Source of the DNA: CAXRBC01 sp041158045
Lineage (GTDB): Bacteria > Actinomycetota > Acidimicrobiia > Acidimicrobiales > Ilumatobacteraceae
Length of the DNA stretch: 56,556 bases
Direction: 5' to 3'
Assembly: GCA_041158045.1 (NCBI GenBank)
Contig: JBEBCD010000029.1
Location: 1-56,556 of the forward strand
Within the stretch, counting starts at the first letter, position 1. Every line of letters starts with the position of its first letter. Below are positions 31,483 to 39,972 of this stretch, piece after piece. A program made the translations under genes and the position numbers. Below the pieces are notes generated by a model that saw only the letters and a program-made list of their open reading frames with translations, did no database searches and had not been told where the DNA came from.

Positions 31483-32726
31483 GCGGCGGCGCGCTCCGCG
31501 GCCCGGTCGAGCCGCGCGACGTCGCACCACGCGACGAGCACCGCGGCCCAGATCGCGCCCATCACGAGCAGCCAGCGCGCACCCCAGCGGTCGACGAGCG
31601 GGCCGAACACGAGGTTGCCGATCGGGACCGTGCCGCCGAACGACATGAACCAGAGGGCCATCACCCGCGCGCGGATCTCGAGCTCGAGGCGCCCGACGAG
31701 CACCGTCTGCATCGCCGTCGTGGTGAGGAAGTAGCAGGCGCCGAGCACGAAGGCCGCGACGAACGCCGGGCCCGGCGTGCGCGCGGCGGCGAACGCGAGC
31801 ATGCTCACGGCGAAGCCGGCGAACCCACCGCGGATGAGGACGCGCGCATCGCGGCGTCCGAACACCGTGGCGACGGCGAGCCCGCCGAGGCACGCGCCGA
31901 GGCCCCACACCGCGTAGAGCCAGCGGTAGGCGGCGCCGTCGGCGGCGATCCCGTAGTTGAGTTGCGCGACCGCGGGGAAGAGCCCGACGTACGGCAGCGA
32001 GAGGAGGGAGAACGAGGCGAGGCTGAGCACGAGGCGCGCCACGACGGGGCGCTCGCGGGCCACGCGGAAGGCGAAGGTGAAGCGCCGCCAGCCCGGGGTG
32101 GCGTCCCTCGCCATCTCGGGGACGTGCACCGCGGTGAGTGCGGCGACGACGAAGAGATAGGTGAGGGCGTTGATCGCGAAGAACTGCGAGGTCGTGACGC
32201 CCCAGGCGGAGAGGATCGCGACGATGATCGGGCCGACGACGCGGGAGCCGTTGATCACGAAGGAGTTGAGCGAGACGGCGCCGCCGAGGGCCTCGCGGGG
32301 CACGAGCGACGTGAGGGTGGCGGACCAGGCCGAGATGTTGAGCGCGTTGCCGACGCCGATGCCGAGCTGGGCGACGAAGAGCGCGGCGATCGGCGCGTCG
32401 ACCGCGGCTCCCACGGCGAGCAGGGCCGAACACGTAAGTTGGGCCATCTGCATCCAGATCAGGTAGCGCTTGCGTTCGGTGCGGTCGGCGAGCACGCCGC
32501 CCGGCACCGCGAGGAACAGGATCGGACCGAGCTGCGCCAGGATGAGCAGCGCGACCACCGAGGCGCGCCCCGTGCGGGCGTAGACGTAGACGGGGAGCAC
32601 CACGTTCTGCATCCAGGTGCCGACGTTGGACGCGAAGGAGCCCGTCCATACGAGGCGGAAGTCGCGCACGGCCAGCGCCGCGCGGATGCTGCCCGGGCGG
32701 TGGGAGTCGGGGATCGCGTCGGTCAT
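31479..32726 (-). CDS. MFS transporter, EntS/MFS_3-like
   Basis: The 415-residue carrier has twelve predicted helices. The opening RDFRLVWTGSFASNVGTWMQNVVLPVYVY and PGGVLADRTERKRYLIWMQ are typical of the MFS_3 group that includes the enterobactin exporter EntS and many actinobacterial exporters. The central loop contains HVPEMARDATPGWRRF, and motif A reappears as ATVFGRRDARVLIRGG in the second half. The substrate is unknown. ATG 32726 is well placed. It is convergent with murF and head to head with a zinc-ribbon ORF that overlaps its start. Confidence 0.87.
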   Translation of the reverse strand: MTDAIPDSHRPGSIRAALAVRDFRLVWTGSFASNVGTWMQNVVLPVYVYARTGRASVVALLILAQLGPILFLAVPGGVLADRTERKRYLIWMQMAQLTCSALLAVGAAVDAPIAALFVAQLGIGVGNALNISAWSATLTSLVPREALGGAVSLNSFVINGSRVVGPIIVAILSAWGVTTSQFFAINALTYLFVVAALTAVHVPEMARDATPGWRRFTFAFRVARERPVVARLVLSLASFSLLSLPYVGLFPAVAQLNYGIAADGAAYRWLYAVWGLGACLGGLAVATVFGRRDARVLIRGGFAGFAVSMLAFAAARTPGPAFVAAFVLGACYFLTTTAMQTVLVGRLELEIRARVMALWFMSFGGTVPIGNLVFGPLVDRWGARWLLVMGAIWAAVLVAWCDVARLDRAAERAAA

Positions 32727-32894
32727 GGCGGGGGCTCGGCGACGCTACCGCGGGCCGATCGGCCGCCCGCGGACGCATGCCGCACGCGACACGCGATCTT
32801 CGCCGAGTGCCCGCATTGCGGCTCGGCGCTGTACCCGGAGCACGCGCACTTCAAGTGCCGCGCGTGCGGGTGGCGCGACAGCTGCTGCGACTGA
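32700..32894 (+). CDS. Small zinc-ribbon protein
   Basis: The last 29 residues (from CPHCG, then LYPEHAHFKC, RACGW, ending RDSCCD) form an obvious zinc ribbon with two Cys-x-x-Cys knuckles and a terminal Cys pair. The pattern resembles very short conserved bacterial proteins I have seen without assigned function. The start is uncertain: the nearest in-frame GTG is 32700, which gives 64 residues but overlaps the MFS start by 27 bases, and there is no ATG, GTG or TTG closer to the ribbon. A non-standard start (ATC at the ribbon edge) is possible. Metal binding is predicted, function unknown. Confidence 0.5.
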   Translation: MGVGDRVGHGGGSATLPRADRPPADACRTRHAIFAECPHCGSALYPEHAHFKCRACGWRDSCCD

Positions 32895-32919
32895 CCGCGC
32901 GCGGCGCGGGTCGGGGCGA

Positions 32920-34038
32920 TCAGGCGAGCGGGTCGACCGCGCGGCCGCCCAGCGCCGCGGCGACCGTGGCGTTGGCGTACTCGCCGCCCATGACGTTGAT
33001 GCCGTGTCGCACGGCCGGGTCCGCGGCGGCGCCGCGGACCCCCTTGACCGCGATCGTCGAGAGGTAGGGGAGCGTCGCGTTGGTGAGCGCGTAGGTGCTG
33101 GTGTGCGGTACGGCGCCCGGCATGTTGCCCACCGCGTAGTGCACGACGCCGTGCATCTCGTACGTCGGCTCGGCGTGCGTCGTCTCGCGGACGGTCGCGA
33201 TGCAGCCGCCCTGGTCGATGGCGACGTCGCAGACGACGGCGCCGCGGCGCATCGTGCGCACCATCGCCTCGTCGACCACGACGGGCGCGCGGGCACCCGC
33301 GACGAGCACGGCGCCGACGAGGAGGTCCGCCTCGGCGACGGCCCGCTCGACCGACCCGTGGTTGGACGCGAGGGTCGTGACGCGGCCGACGGCGACCTCG
33401 TCGAGCCAGCGGAGGCGCGCGAGGTTGCGGTCCATGACGGTCACCTCGGCGCCCATGCCGGCGGCGACGCGCGCCGCGTTCCACCCCACGTTGCCGCCGC
33501 CGAGCACCACGACGCGGGCGGGGCGCACGCCCGGGGCGCCGCCCATGAGCACGCCGCGGCCGCCGTACGGGCGCTGCAGCCAGTGCGCGCCCGCCTGCGC
33601 GGCGATGCGGCCCGCGATCTCGCTCATCGGCGCGAGCAGCGGGAGCGAGCCGTCGGCCAGCTGGACGGTCTCGTAGGCGATCGCCGTCGTGCGCGCGCGC
33701 AGCAGCGCCTCGGCGACGCGCGGATACGCCGCGAGGTGGAGGTAGGTGAAGAGCACGAGGTCGTCGCGCAGGTGCGCGAACTCGGCCTCCATCGGCTCCT
33801 TGACCTTCACCACCATCGCCTGGGCCCACGCGTCGGCGGCCGTGGGCACGATGCGCGCCCCGGCGGCCGCGAAGTCGGCGTCGGGGATCGACGCGCCCTC
33901 GCCCGCGCCGCGCTCGACGTGGACGGCGACGCCGGCGCGCACCAGCTCGCGCACGCCGTCGGGGGTGAGGGCGACGCGACCCTCGAGCACCTTGGTCTCC
34001 CGCGGCACGCCGAGCGTGCGGATCGCGGGTCCGCTCAC
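32920..34038 (-). CDS. ald: Alanine dehydrogenase
   Basis: The 372-residue enzyme reversibly deaminates L-alanine to pyruvate with NAD. It fits the family length and pattern: GVPRETKVLEGRVALTP, the catalytic Lys in VKVKEPM and His in YLHLAAYP, APMSEIAGRIAAQ, the nucleotide loop VVLGGGNVGWNAARVA, and the second-half DVAIDQGGC and AVGNMPGAVPHTST. GTG 34038 is chosen from the upstream promoter-like hexamer; ATG 34050 would add four residues. It is divergent from the aldehyde dehydrogenase-polyamine transport operon. Confidence 0.93.
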   Translation of the reverse strand: MSGPAIRTLGVPRETKVLEGRVALTPDGVRELVRAGVAVHVERGAGEGASIPDADFAAAGARIVPTAADAWAQAMVVKVKEPMEAEFAHLRDDLVLFTYLHLAAYPRVAEALLRARTTAIAYETVQLADGSLPLLAPMSEIAGRIAAQAGAHWLQRPYGGRGVLMGGAPGVRPARVVVLGGGNVGWNAARVAAGMGAEVTVMDRNLARLRWLDEVAVGRVTTLASNHGSVERAVAEADLLVGAVLVAGARAPVVVDEAMVRTMRRGAVVCDVAIDQGGCIATVRETTHAEPTYEMHGVVHYAVGNMPGAVPHTSTYALTNATLPYLSTIAVKGVRGAAADPAVRHGINVMGGEYANATVAAALGGRAVDPLA

Positions 34039-34046
34039 GTCCCCGC

Positions 34047-34052
34047 ACATTA
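34047..34052 (-). promoter_or_regulatory. -10-like hexamer TAATGT before ald
   Basis: It is a good -10 match eight bases from the GTG at 34038 and contains the alternative ATG start, which argues against that ATG. Confidence 0.5.
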
Positions 34053-34086
34053 GGGCAGCGGCGGGATCGCGTGGAATACTGAGGAC

Positions 34087-35511
34087 ATGCGCACGATCAA
34101 CAACTTCATCAACGGCACGTCCGTCCCCGCGAAGGACGGCCGCACCCTCGACGTGGTCAACCCGGCGACCGGCGCCACGTACGCGAAGGCCGCGCTGTCG
34201 GGCGCCGCGGATGTCGACGACGCGATGCGCGCGGCCGCGAAGGCGTTCGAGACGTGGGGCCAGACGACGCCGTCGCAGCGCTCGCTCGCGCTCTTCCGCA
34301 TCGCGGACGCGATCGAGCAGCGCCAGGACGAGTTCATCGCCGCCGAGGTGGAGAACACGGGCAAGCCCGTCGCGCTCATGCGCAGCGAGGAGATCCCCCC
34401 GACCGTCGACCAGATCCGCTTCTACGCCAGCGCGGCGCGCGTGCTCGAGGGCAAGGCCGCCGCCGAGTACCTGCCCGGCTTCACCTCGTACGTCCGTCGC
34501 GAGCCCATCGGCGTGTGCGCGCAGGTCGCGCCGTGGAACTACCCGCTCATGATGGCGGTCTGGAAGTTCGCCCCCGCGATCGCGGCGGGCAACACCGTGG
34601 TGCTGAAGCCCTCGGACACGACCCCCGCGACGACCGAGCTGCTCGCCAAGCTGCTCGCCGAACACCTCCCGCCGGGCGTGGTCAACGTCGTGTGCGGCGA
34701 CCGCGACACGGGCCGCGCGATGGTGGCGCACCAGACGCCGGCCCTCGTGTCGGTGACGGGCTCGGTGCGCGCGGGCATGGAGGTCGCCGAGGCGGCGGCC
34801 AAGACGCTGAAGCGCGTGCACCTCGAGCTGGGCGGCAAGGCCCCCGTCATCGTCTTCGACGACGCGGACCTCGAGGCCGCGGCGGCGCACATCTCGATGA
34901 CCGGCTACTTCAACGCGGGCCAGGACTGCACGGCGGCGACGCGCGTCATCGCGGGACCGCGCGTGTACGGCGACTTCGTCGAGGCCCTCGCGGAGAAGGC
35001 GCGGGGGACCCGCACCGGCATGCCCACCGAGGACGTCGCCTACGGGGCGCTCAACAACTCGAACCAGCTCGCCCGCGTGGCGGGGATGGTCGAGCGCGCG
35101 CCGAAGCACGCCAAGGTCGTGGCGGGCGGCAACGCCGTGGGCGGGAAGGGCTACTTCTTCGAGCCGACGGTCGTGGCGGACCTCAAGCAGGACGACGAGA
35201 TGATCCAGCACGAGATCTTCGGGCCGGTCATCACGGTGCAGAAGTTCTCCGACGAGGCCGAGGCGCTGCGCTGGGGCAACGGCGTGGAGTACGCGCTCGC
35301 CTCCTCGGTGTGGACCAAAGACTTCGGCCGCGCGATGCGCATGGTCAAGGGCCTCGACTTCGGCTGCGTGTGGGTCAACACCCACATCCCGATGGTGGCC
35401 GAGATGCCGCACGGCGGCTTCAAGAAGTCGGGCTACGGCAAGTACCTGTCGATGTACGGCTTCGAGGACTACACGCGCATCAAGCACGTGATGGCCAACC
35501 TCAACAGCTAG
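34087..35511 (+). CDS. Aldehyde dehydrogenase, likely 4-aminobutyraldehyde dehydrogenase
   Basis: The 474-residue NAD(P)-dependent enzyme has the full aldehyde dehydrogenase signature: APWNYPLMMAVWK, LKPSDTTP, the general base in LELGGKAP, the nucleophile in NAGQDCTAATR and the terminal GGFKKSGYGKY. The ending EDYTRIKHVM and the N-terminal INNFINGTSV match aminobutyraldehyde/betaine aldehyde dehydrogenases. The three following genes encode a complete polyamine-type ABC importer, so oxidation of 4-aminobutanal to GABA is the best assignment. A GAGG just before the ATG can serve as ribosome-binding site. It is divergent from ald with 48 bases between. Confidence 0.88.
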   Translation: MRTINNFINGTSVPAKDGRTLDVVNPATGATYAKAALSGAADVDDAMRAAAKAFETWGQTTPSQRSLALFRIADAIEQRQDEFIAAEVENTGKPVALMRSEEIPPTVDQIRFYASAARVLEGKAAAEYLPGFTSYVRREPIGVCAQVAPWNYPLMMAVWKFAPAIAAGNTVVLKPSDTTPATTELLAKLLAEHLPPGVVNVVCGDRDTGRAMVAHQTPALVSVTGSVRAGMEVAEAAAKTLKRVHLELGGKAPVIVFDDADLEAAAAHISMTGYFNAGQDCTAATRVIAGPRVYGDFVEALAEKARGTRTGMPTEDVAYGALNNSNQLARVAGMVERAPKHAKVVAGGNAVGGKGYFFEPTVVADLKQDDEMIQHEIFGPVITVQKFSDEAEALRWGNGVEYALASSVWTKDFGRAMRMVKGLDFGCVWVNTHIPMVAEMPHGGFKKSGYGKYLSMYGFEDYTRIKHVMANLNS

Positions 35512-35554
35512 CGGTGCGCGGGGCGCGGCGGGACCACGGGGTGACGGGGGCGCG

Positions 35555-36652
35555 GTGAGCGGCGAGCGCGGCGCGGTCGAGCTGGTCGACGTGACCAAGC
35601 GCTACGGCGACGTGGTGGCCGTCGACGCGATCAACCTCGAGGTGCGGCCCGGCGAGTTCCTCTCGCTGCTCGGGCCGTCGGGCTGCGGCAAGACGACGAC
35701 GCTGCGGATGCTCGCCGGCTTCGAGCAGCCCGACTCGGGCTTCATCCGCATCTCGGGGGAGTACGTGCAGGGCGTGCCGCCGCACAAGCGCGACGTCAAC
35801 ACCGTCTTCCAGCACTACGCGCTCTTCCCGCACATGACCGTCGCGGAGAACGTCGCGTACGGCCTCCGCCAGAAGGGCGTGCCGCGCGACGAGATCCGCA
35901 CCCGCGTCGCCGAGGCGCTCGACATGGTGCAGATGAGCAAGCTCGCCGACCGCCGCCCGCGGCAGATGTCGGGCGGCCAGCAGCAGCGCGTCGCCGTGGC
36001 CCGCGCGCTGGTCAACAGGCCGAGCATCCTGCTCCTCGACGAGCCGCTCGGTGCGCTCGACCGCAAGCTGCGCGAGGAGATGCAGATCGAGCTCAAGCTC
36101 CTGCAGGGCAGGCTCGGCATCACCTTCGTCTTCGTGACGCACGACCAGGAGGAGGCGATGTCGATGTCGGATCGCATCGCGATCATGCTCGACGGTCACA
36201 TCGAGCAGCTCGGCGACCCCGAGACGGTCTACGAGCACCCGACCACCGCCTTCGTCGCCGGCTTCATCGGGCGCAACAACTTCTGGCAGGGCACGGCCAC
36301 GGCCGACGGCTCGCGCGCCGACGACGGCACGGTCTTCGTCGCCACCCGCCCCGAGGAGCAGGTGCCGACCGGCCAGCCGGCGCTCGCCGCGGTGCGCCCC
36401 GAGTGCATCGCGCTCGCCGCCGCGGCACCCGCCCAGTCGACCAACGCGGTCCGGGCCCGGGTGGCGGGCGTGTCGCACTTCGGCGACGTGCTCCAGTACG
36501 TCGTGACGGCGGGGGACCGGGACGTGCTGGTGCTGGTCCCGCGGACCAACCCCACGCGCTTCGCCGTCGGCGACGACGTCTGGTGCACCTGGTCGGCGGA
36601 CGACGTCTACCTGTTCTCGGCCCGACAGGCCGACGTGGTGCTCACCGACTAG
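35555..36652 (+). CDS. potA: Spermidine/putrescine-type ABC transporter ATPase
   Basis: The 365-residue subunit energises polyamine uptake. Walker A is GPSGCGKTT, the Q-loop lies in FQHYALFPHMTV, the signature is MSGGQQQRVAVARAL, Walker B LLLDEPLGALD and the switch His in VTHDQEEA. After residue ~240 (TTAFVAGFIGRNNFW) a TOBE domain follows, as in PotA. The start is GTG 35555, preceded by a G-rich GGGGGC. It lies 43 bases after the aldehyde dehydrogenase in the same direction. Confidence 0.9.
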   Translation: MSGERGAVELVDVTKRYGDVVAVDAINLEVRPGEFLSLLGPSGCGKTTTLRMLAGFEQPDSGFIRISGEYVQGVPPHKRDVNTVFQHYALFPHMTVAENVAYGLRQKGVPRDEIRTRVAEALDMVQMSKLADRRPRQMSGGQQQRVAVARALVNRPSILLLDEPLGALDRKLREEMQIELKLLQGRLGITFVFVTHDQEEAMSMSDRIAIMLDGHIEQLGDPETVYEHPTTAFVAGFIGRNNFWQGTATADGSRADDGTVFVATRPEEQVPTGQPALAAVRPECIALAAAAPAQSTNAVRARVAGVSHFGDVLQYVVTAGDRDVLVLVPRTNPTRFAVGDDVWCTWSADDVYLFSARQADVVLTD

Positions 36653-36703
36653 GGTCGCGCTCACCACCGACACGGATACCGACCAAGGGGGACGGCACCG
36701 CAC

Positions 36704-37927
36704 ATGGCACGCACCACGAAGCAACTCAGGATCCTCGCGCCGCACTCGTTCCGCGAGCACCTCAGCCGCCGCGCCTTCCTGCGCGCCGGCACCGCGACCG
36801 CGGGCCTCGTGGTCGTCGCGGCGGCGTGCGGCGGCGGTGGCGAGGAGTCGAGCGACGGCGGTGCGTCGGGCGAGGCGAGCGGCGACTACAGCCGCGTCGT
36901 CAACGGCGCGACCGGCAGCCTCGCGATGTACACCTGGGGCGACTACAACGACCCCGAGCTCGTGGGCGCGCTCGCGGAGTCGGAGCTCGGCGTGTCGATG
37001 AAGGTCGACTACTACGCGAGCAACGAGGACCTCATCACCAAGCTCGCCACCAGCGGCGGCGCCAGCGGCTTCGACATCGTCGTGCCGACCGGTCCCTACA
37101 TCCCGCAGATGATCGAGAAGGGCCTGCTCCAGAAGTTCGACAAGTCCCTGATCCCCAACATGTCCAACGTCGACGCCAACTACCTCGGCCAGGCGTGGGA
37201 CCCGAGCAACGAGTACTCGGTGTGCAAGAACTGGGGCACGACCGGCTACTTCTACGACTCCACCAAGTTCTCCAAGGAGCTCGCCACGTGGCAGGACTTC
37301 CTCGACGCCTGCATGGGCGAGGGGAGCGGCAACTGCTCGATGATCGACACGGCGCCCAACATGTGCGGCGCGTGGTTCTGGGCCAACGGCTACAGCTGGA
37401 ACACGGAGGACCCGGCGGCGCTGGACGCGTGCGAGAAGTTCCTCGTCGACGAGTTCGCCCAACACGTGAAGGCGTTCGACTCGTACCCGAGCACGGCCTT
37501 CGCCGAGGGTGCGTACTCGATCGGCATGGCGTGGAACGGCGATGCGCGCCAGGCGTACACCCGCATCGCGGACGCCGGCGGCAACCCGGACGACTGGAAG
37601 TGGGTGATCGGTGCGCCCGCGACCGAGTTGTGGATGGACAACTACTGCATCCCGGCCGGTGCACCCAACCCCGAGGCTGCGCACGCGTGGATCAACTGGG
37701 ACCTCGTCCCGGAGATCTCCATCAAGGACCTCCAGTACCACGGGTACCACACCGGGATGAAGGACATGCCGTCGCTCATCGAGCAGCTCGCGCCCGACCT
37801 CGAGCGCGGCGACATGATCTTCTTCGGCGACGAGCAGGTCGCGACGATGGAGACGCAGGTCATCACCCCGACGCTCGACCGCCTGATCGACATCTTCAAC
37901 AAGATGAAGGCCAAGGCAGGGGCCTGA
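36704..37927 (+). CDS. potD: Polyamine-type ABC transporter substrate-binding lipoprotein
   Basis: The 407-residue binding protein has an N-terminal export signal with twin arginines (SRRAFLRAG) and a lipobox around Cys 42 (VAAACG), so it is probably a Tat-exported lipoprotein. The mature part begins with a Gly/Ser/Glu linker, then MYTWGDYNDPELV, FDIVVPTGPYIPQMIEKGLL, SVCKNWGTTGYFYDS and MAWNGDARQAY, matching PotD/PotF-like proteins that bind putrescine or spermidine through acidic and aromatic residues. A clear ribosome-binding site (AAGGGGG) precedes the ATG. The permease follows after four bases. Confidence 0.9.
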   Translation: MARTTKQLRILAPHSFREHLSRRAFLRAGTATAGLVVVAAACGGGGEESSDGGASGEASGDYSRVVNGATGSLAMYTWGDYNDPELVGALAESELGVSMKVDYYASNEDLITKLATSGGASGFDIVVPTGPYIPQMIEKGLLQKFDKSLIPNMSNVDANYLGQAWDPSNEYSVCKNWGTTGYFYDSTKFSKELATWQDFLDACMGEGSGNCSMIDTAPNMCGAWFWANGYSWNTEDPAALDACEKFLVDEFAQHVKAFDSYPSTAFAEGAYSIGMAWNGDARQAYTRIADAGGNPDDWKWVIGAPATELWMDNYCIPAGAPNPEAAHAWINWDLVPEISIKDLQYHGYHTGMKDMPSLIEQLAPDLERGDMIFFGDEQVATMETQVITPTLDRLIDIFNKMKAKAGA

Positions 37928-37931
37928 CCCC

Positions 37932-39947
37932 ATGCGGCGGGGGCCGAGGTATCTCCTCGCGCTCCCGTCGATCGTCTGGTATGCGGCGTTCTTCGCGCTG
38001 CCGATCGCGTTCGTCGTCGCGTACTCGTTCGGGGTCAAGGACTCGAGCCGGCTGATCCCGGTCGACTTCTCGGCCCCGTCCTGGGCGAGCTATTCGTCGG
38101 TCTTCGACGAGACGTTCTTCGTCACCTTCCGCGGCACGCTGCGCATCGCCGTCCTCGCGACGGCGCTGTGCGTCGCCATCGGCCTGCCGGTCGCGTACTA
38201 CGCGGCGTTCAAGGCCTCGGAGCGGTGGCGGGCCGTGATCCTCGCGGCAGTCGTGGTGCCGAGCTTCACGAGCTTCCTCATCCGGACCGTGGCGTGGCGC
38301 ATCCCGCTCGCGCCCAACGGGACGCTGTCGAAGTGGCTCGTGGACCTCGGCCTCGTGGGCGAGGACGGCATCCAGATCCTCGCCACGCCGACCGCCGTGC
38401 AGATCGCGATCGTCTACAACTACCTCGGGTTCATGATCCTGCCGCTGTTCGTGGCGCTCGACCGGATCGACGTGCGGATGCGGGAGGCGAGCAAGGACCT
38501 CGGCGCGGGACGGATCGCCACCTTCTTCGGCGTGACGGTGCCCCTCGCGGGGCCGGGCATCGCGGCCGGCGTGCTCCTCACCTTCATCCCGATGTGTGGC
38601 GACTACGTGGTGGCCGTCGTGCTGGGCGGCGCGAAGGGCAACATGATCGGGGCGATGATCGCCTCGCAGTTCAGCGGGGCGCAGAACTGGCCGCTCGGGT
38701 CGGCGATGGCCGTGCTGATGATCGCCGCGGTGCTGCTCTCGCTGGTCGTCGGCGCCGCCGCCGTGTGGGTCGTGCCGCGCATCGCGCGGCTCGCGACGCC
38801 GATCAACGAGCGGGTGCGACGCGCGATCGCCGCGCGGGGCGTGCGCGAGGCCGCGGCGCGCCGCGACCGCCCGGCCCCCGAGACCGTCGGGCCCCGCGGC
38901 GACCGACTGGTGCCGTGGCTCGCGGGCTGGACGGTGCTCGTGCTGCTCTTCCTCTTCGTGCCGATCCTGCTCGTCATCCTCCACTCCTTCAACGCGACGA
39001 CGTCCTTCACCATCTGGTCGGGCCGCGTGAGCACCAAGTGGTGGGGCGAGCTCTTCGACGGGCCCGGGATGGCCGCGCTCGCGGTGCGCGGCGTGCTCAT
39101 CGTCGCGGCGGCGCTGCTGGTGCGGCGGGTGCTCGTGCGCCGCACGCAGGTGCCCGCGCGGGCCCTCGGCTGGCTCGGCATCGTCGGCTTCGTGCTCGCG
39201 GTCGTCGTCAACGGGGCGCTCACCGAGTGGTTTCGCACCGTGTTCGACTTCGCGAGCGTCGGCGACGCGATCCGCAACTCGTTCATGGCCGCCACCGGCG
39301 CCACGATCCTCGCCGTGGTGCTCGGCGGCACGGCCGGCGTGGCCCTCGCCCGCCGACCAGGCGTGTGGACGAAGCCCTTCATGCTCGTCGTCTTCCTCAT
39401 CCTCGTGACGCCCGAGATCATGGACGCGATCGCACTCGCCACCTGGTTTCCCCGCCTGTCGCAGATACCGGTCGTCGGCTACGTCTTCACCAACGGTTGG
39501 GGGCCGTTCAACGGCGGCATGAACAAGCTGTGGGTCGGCCAGTCGCTCTACGCGAGCGCGGTGGTGACGCTCATCGTGCGGGCGCGCCTCTCGGGCCTCG
39601 ACGAGTCGCTCGAGGAGGCCGCCGCGGACCTCGGGGCGCCGCCCGGGCGGGCGTTCCGCCAGATCACGCTCCCGCTCATCGCGCCGGCGCTCATCGCGGG
39701 TGGGCTGCTGTCGTTCGCCCTGTGCCTCGACAACGCGGTGATCTCGACGCTCATCAGCGAGGCCGGGTCCACCACGTTCCCCGTCGCGCTGCTCGGCGCG
39801 ACGAAGAGCACGATCAAGCCGTTCTGGGGCGTGGGCGCCGTGATGCTCTTCGTCATCACGCTGGCCGCGCTCTGGTTCGTCGCGCGCGTGCTGCGCCGCA
39901 GCGGCGACTCCGCGAGCCAGATCGCCGCGACGCTCGCGGGCTCCTGA
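37932..39947 (+). CDS. Fused PotB-PotC-type ABC permease
   Basis: The 671-residue protein joins both permease subunits of the polyamine importer. Residues 1-300 are PotB-like (YLLALPSIVWYAAFFALPIAF, coupling motif REASKDLGAGRIATFF, six helices). A charged cytoplasmic linker (~300-330) leads to the PotC-like half (FLFVPILLVILHSFNA, coupling motif EEAAADLGAPPGRAFRQ, ending AATLAGS). Between the first helix of the second half and its usual next helix there are about 65 extra residues (~366-430) with two additional hydrophobic stretches. This insert looks like a partial copy of the following segment (KWWGELFDGPG versus EWFRTVFDFAS). Separate PotB and PotC are the rule in the family. Confidence 0.87.
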   Translation: MRRGPRYLLALPSIVWYAAFFALPIAFVVAYSFGVKDSSRLIPVDFSAPSWASYSSVFDETFFVTFRGTLRIAVLATALCVAIGLPVAYYAAFKASERWRAVILAAVVVPSFTSFLIRTVAWRIPLAPNGTLSKWLVDLGLVGEDGIQILATPTAVQIAIVYNYLGFMILPLFVALDRIDVRMREASKDLGAGRIATFFGVTVPLAGPGIAAGVLLTFIPMCGDYVVAVVLGGAKGNMIGAMIASQFSGAQNWPLGSAMAVLMIAAVLLSLVVGAAAVWVVPRIARLATPINERVRRAIAARGVREAAARRDRPAPETVGPRGDRLVPWLAGWTVLVLLFLFVPILLVILHSFNATTSFTIWSGRVSTKWWGELFDGPGMAALAVRGVLIVAAALLVRRVLVRRTQVPARALGWLGIVGFVLAVVVNGALTEWFRTVFDFASVGDAIRNSFMAATGATILAVVLGGTAGVALARRPGVWTKPFMLVVFLILVTPEIMDAIALATWFPRLSQIPVVGYVFTNGWGPFNGGMNKLWVGQSLYASAVVTLIVRARLSGLDESLEEAAADLGAPPGRAFRQITLPLIAPALIAGGLLSFALCLDNAVISTLISEAGSTTFPVALLGATKSTIKPFWGVGAVMLFVITLAALWFVARVLRRSGDSASQIAATLAGS

Positions 39948-39972
39948 GCGCCCGGGTCCGGGCGGGGGTGGC

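Noticed and set aside
30435..32699. Long frame leading into the zinc-ribbon ORF
   Set aside because: It is out of frame with murF and antisense to the MFS gene; only the last 29-64 residues look like real protein.
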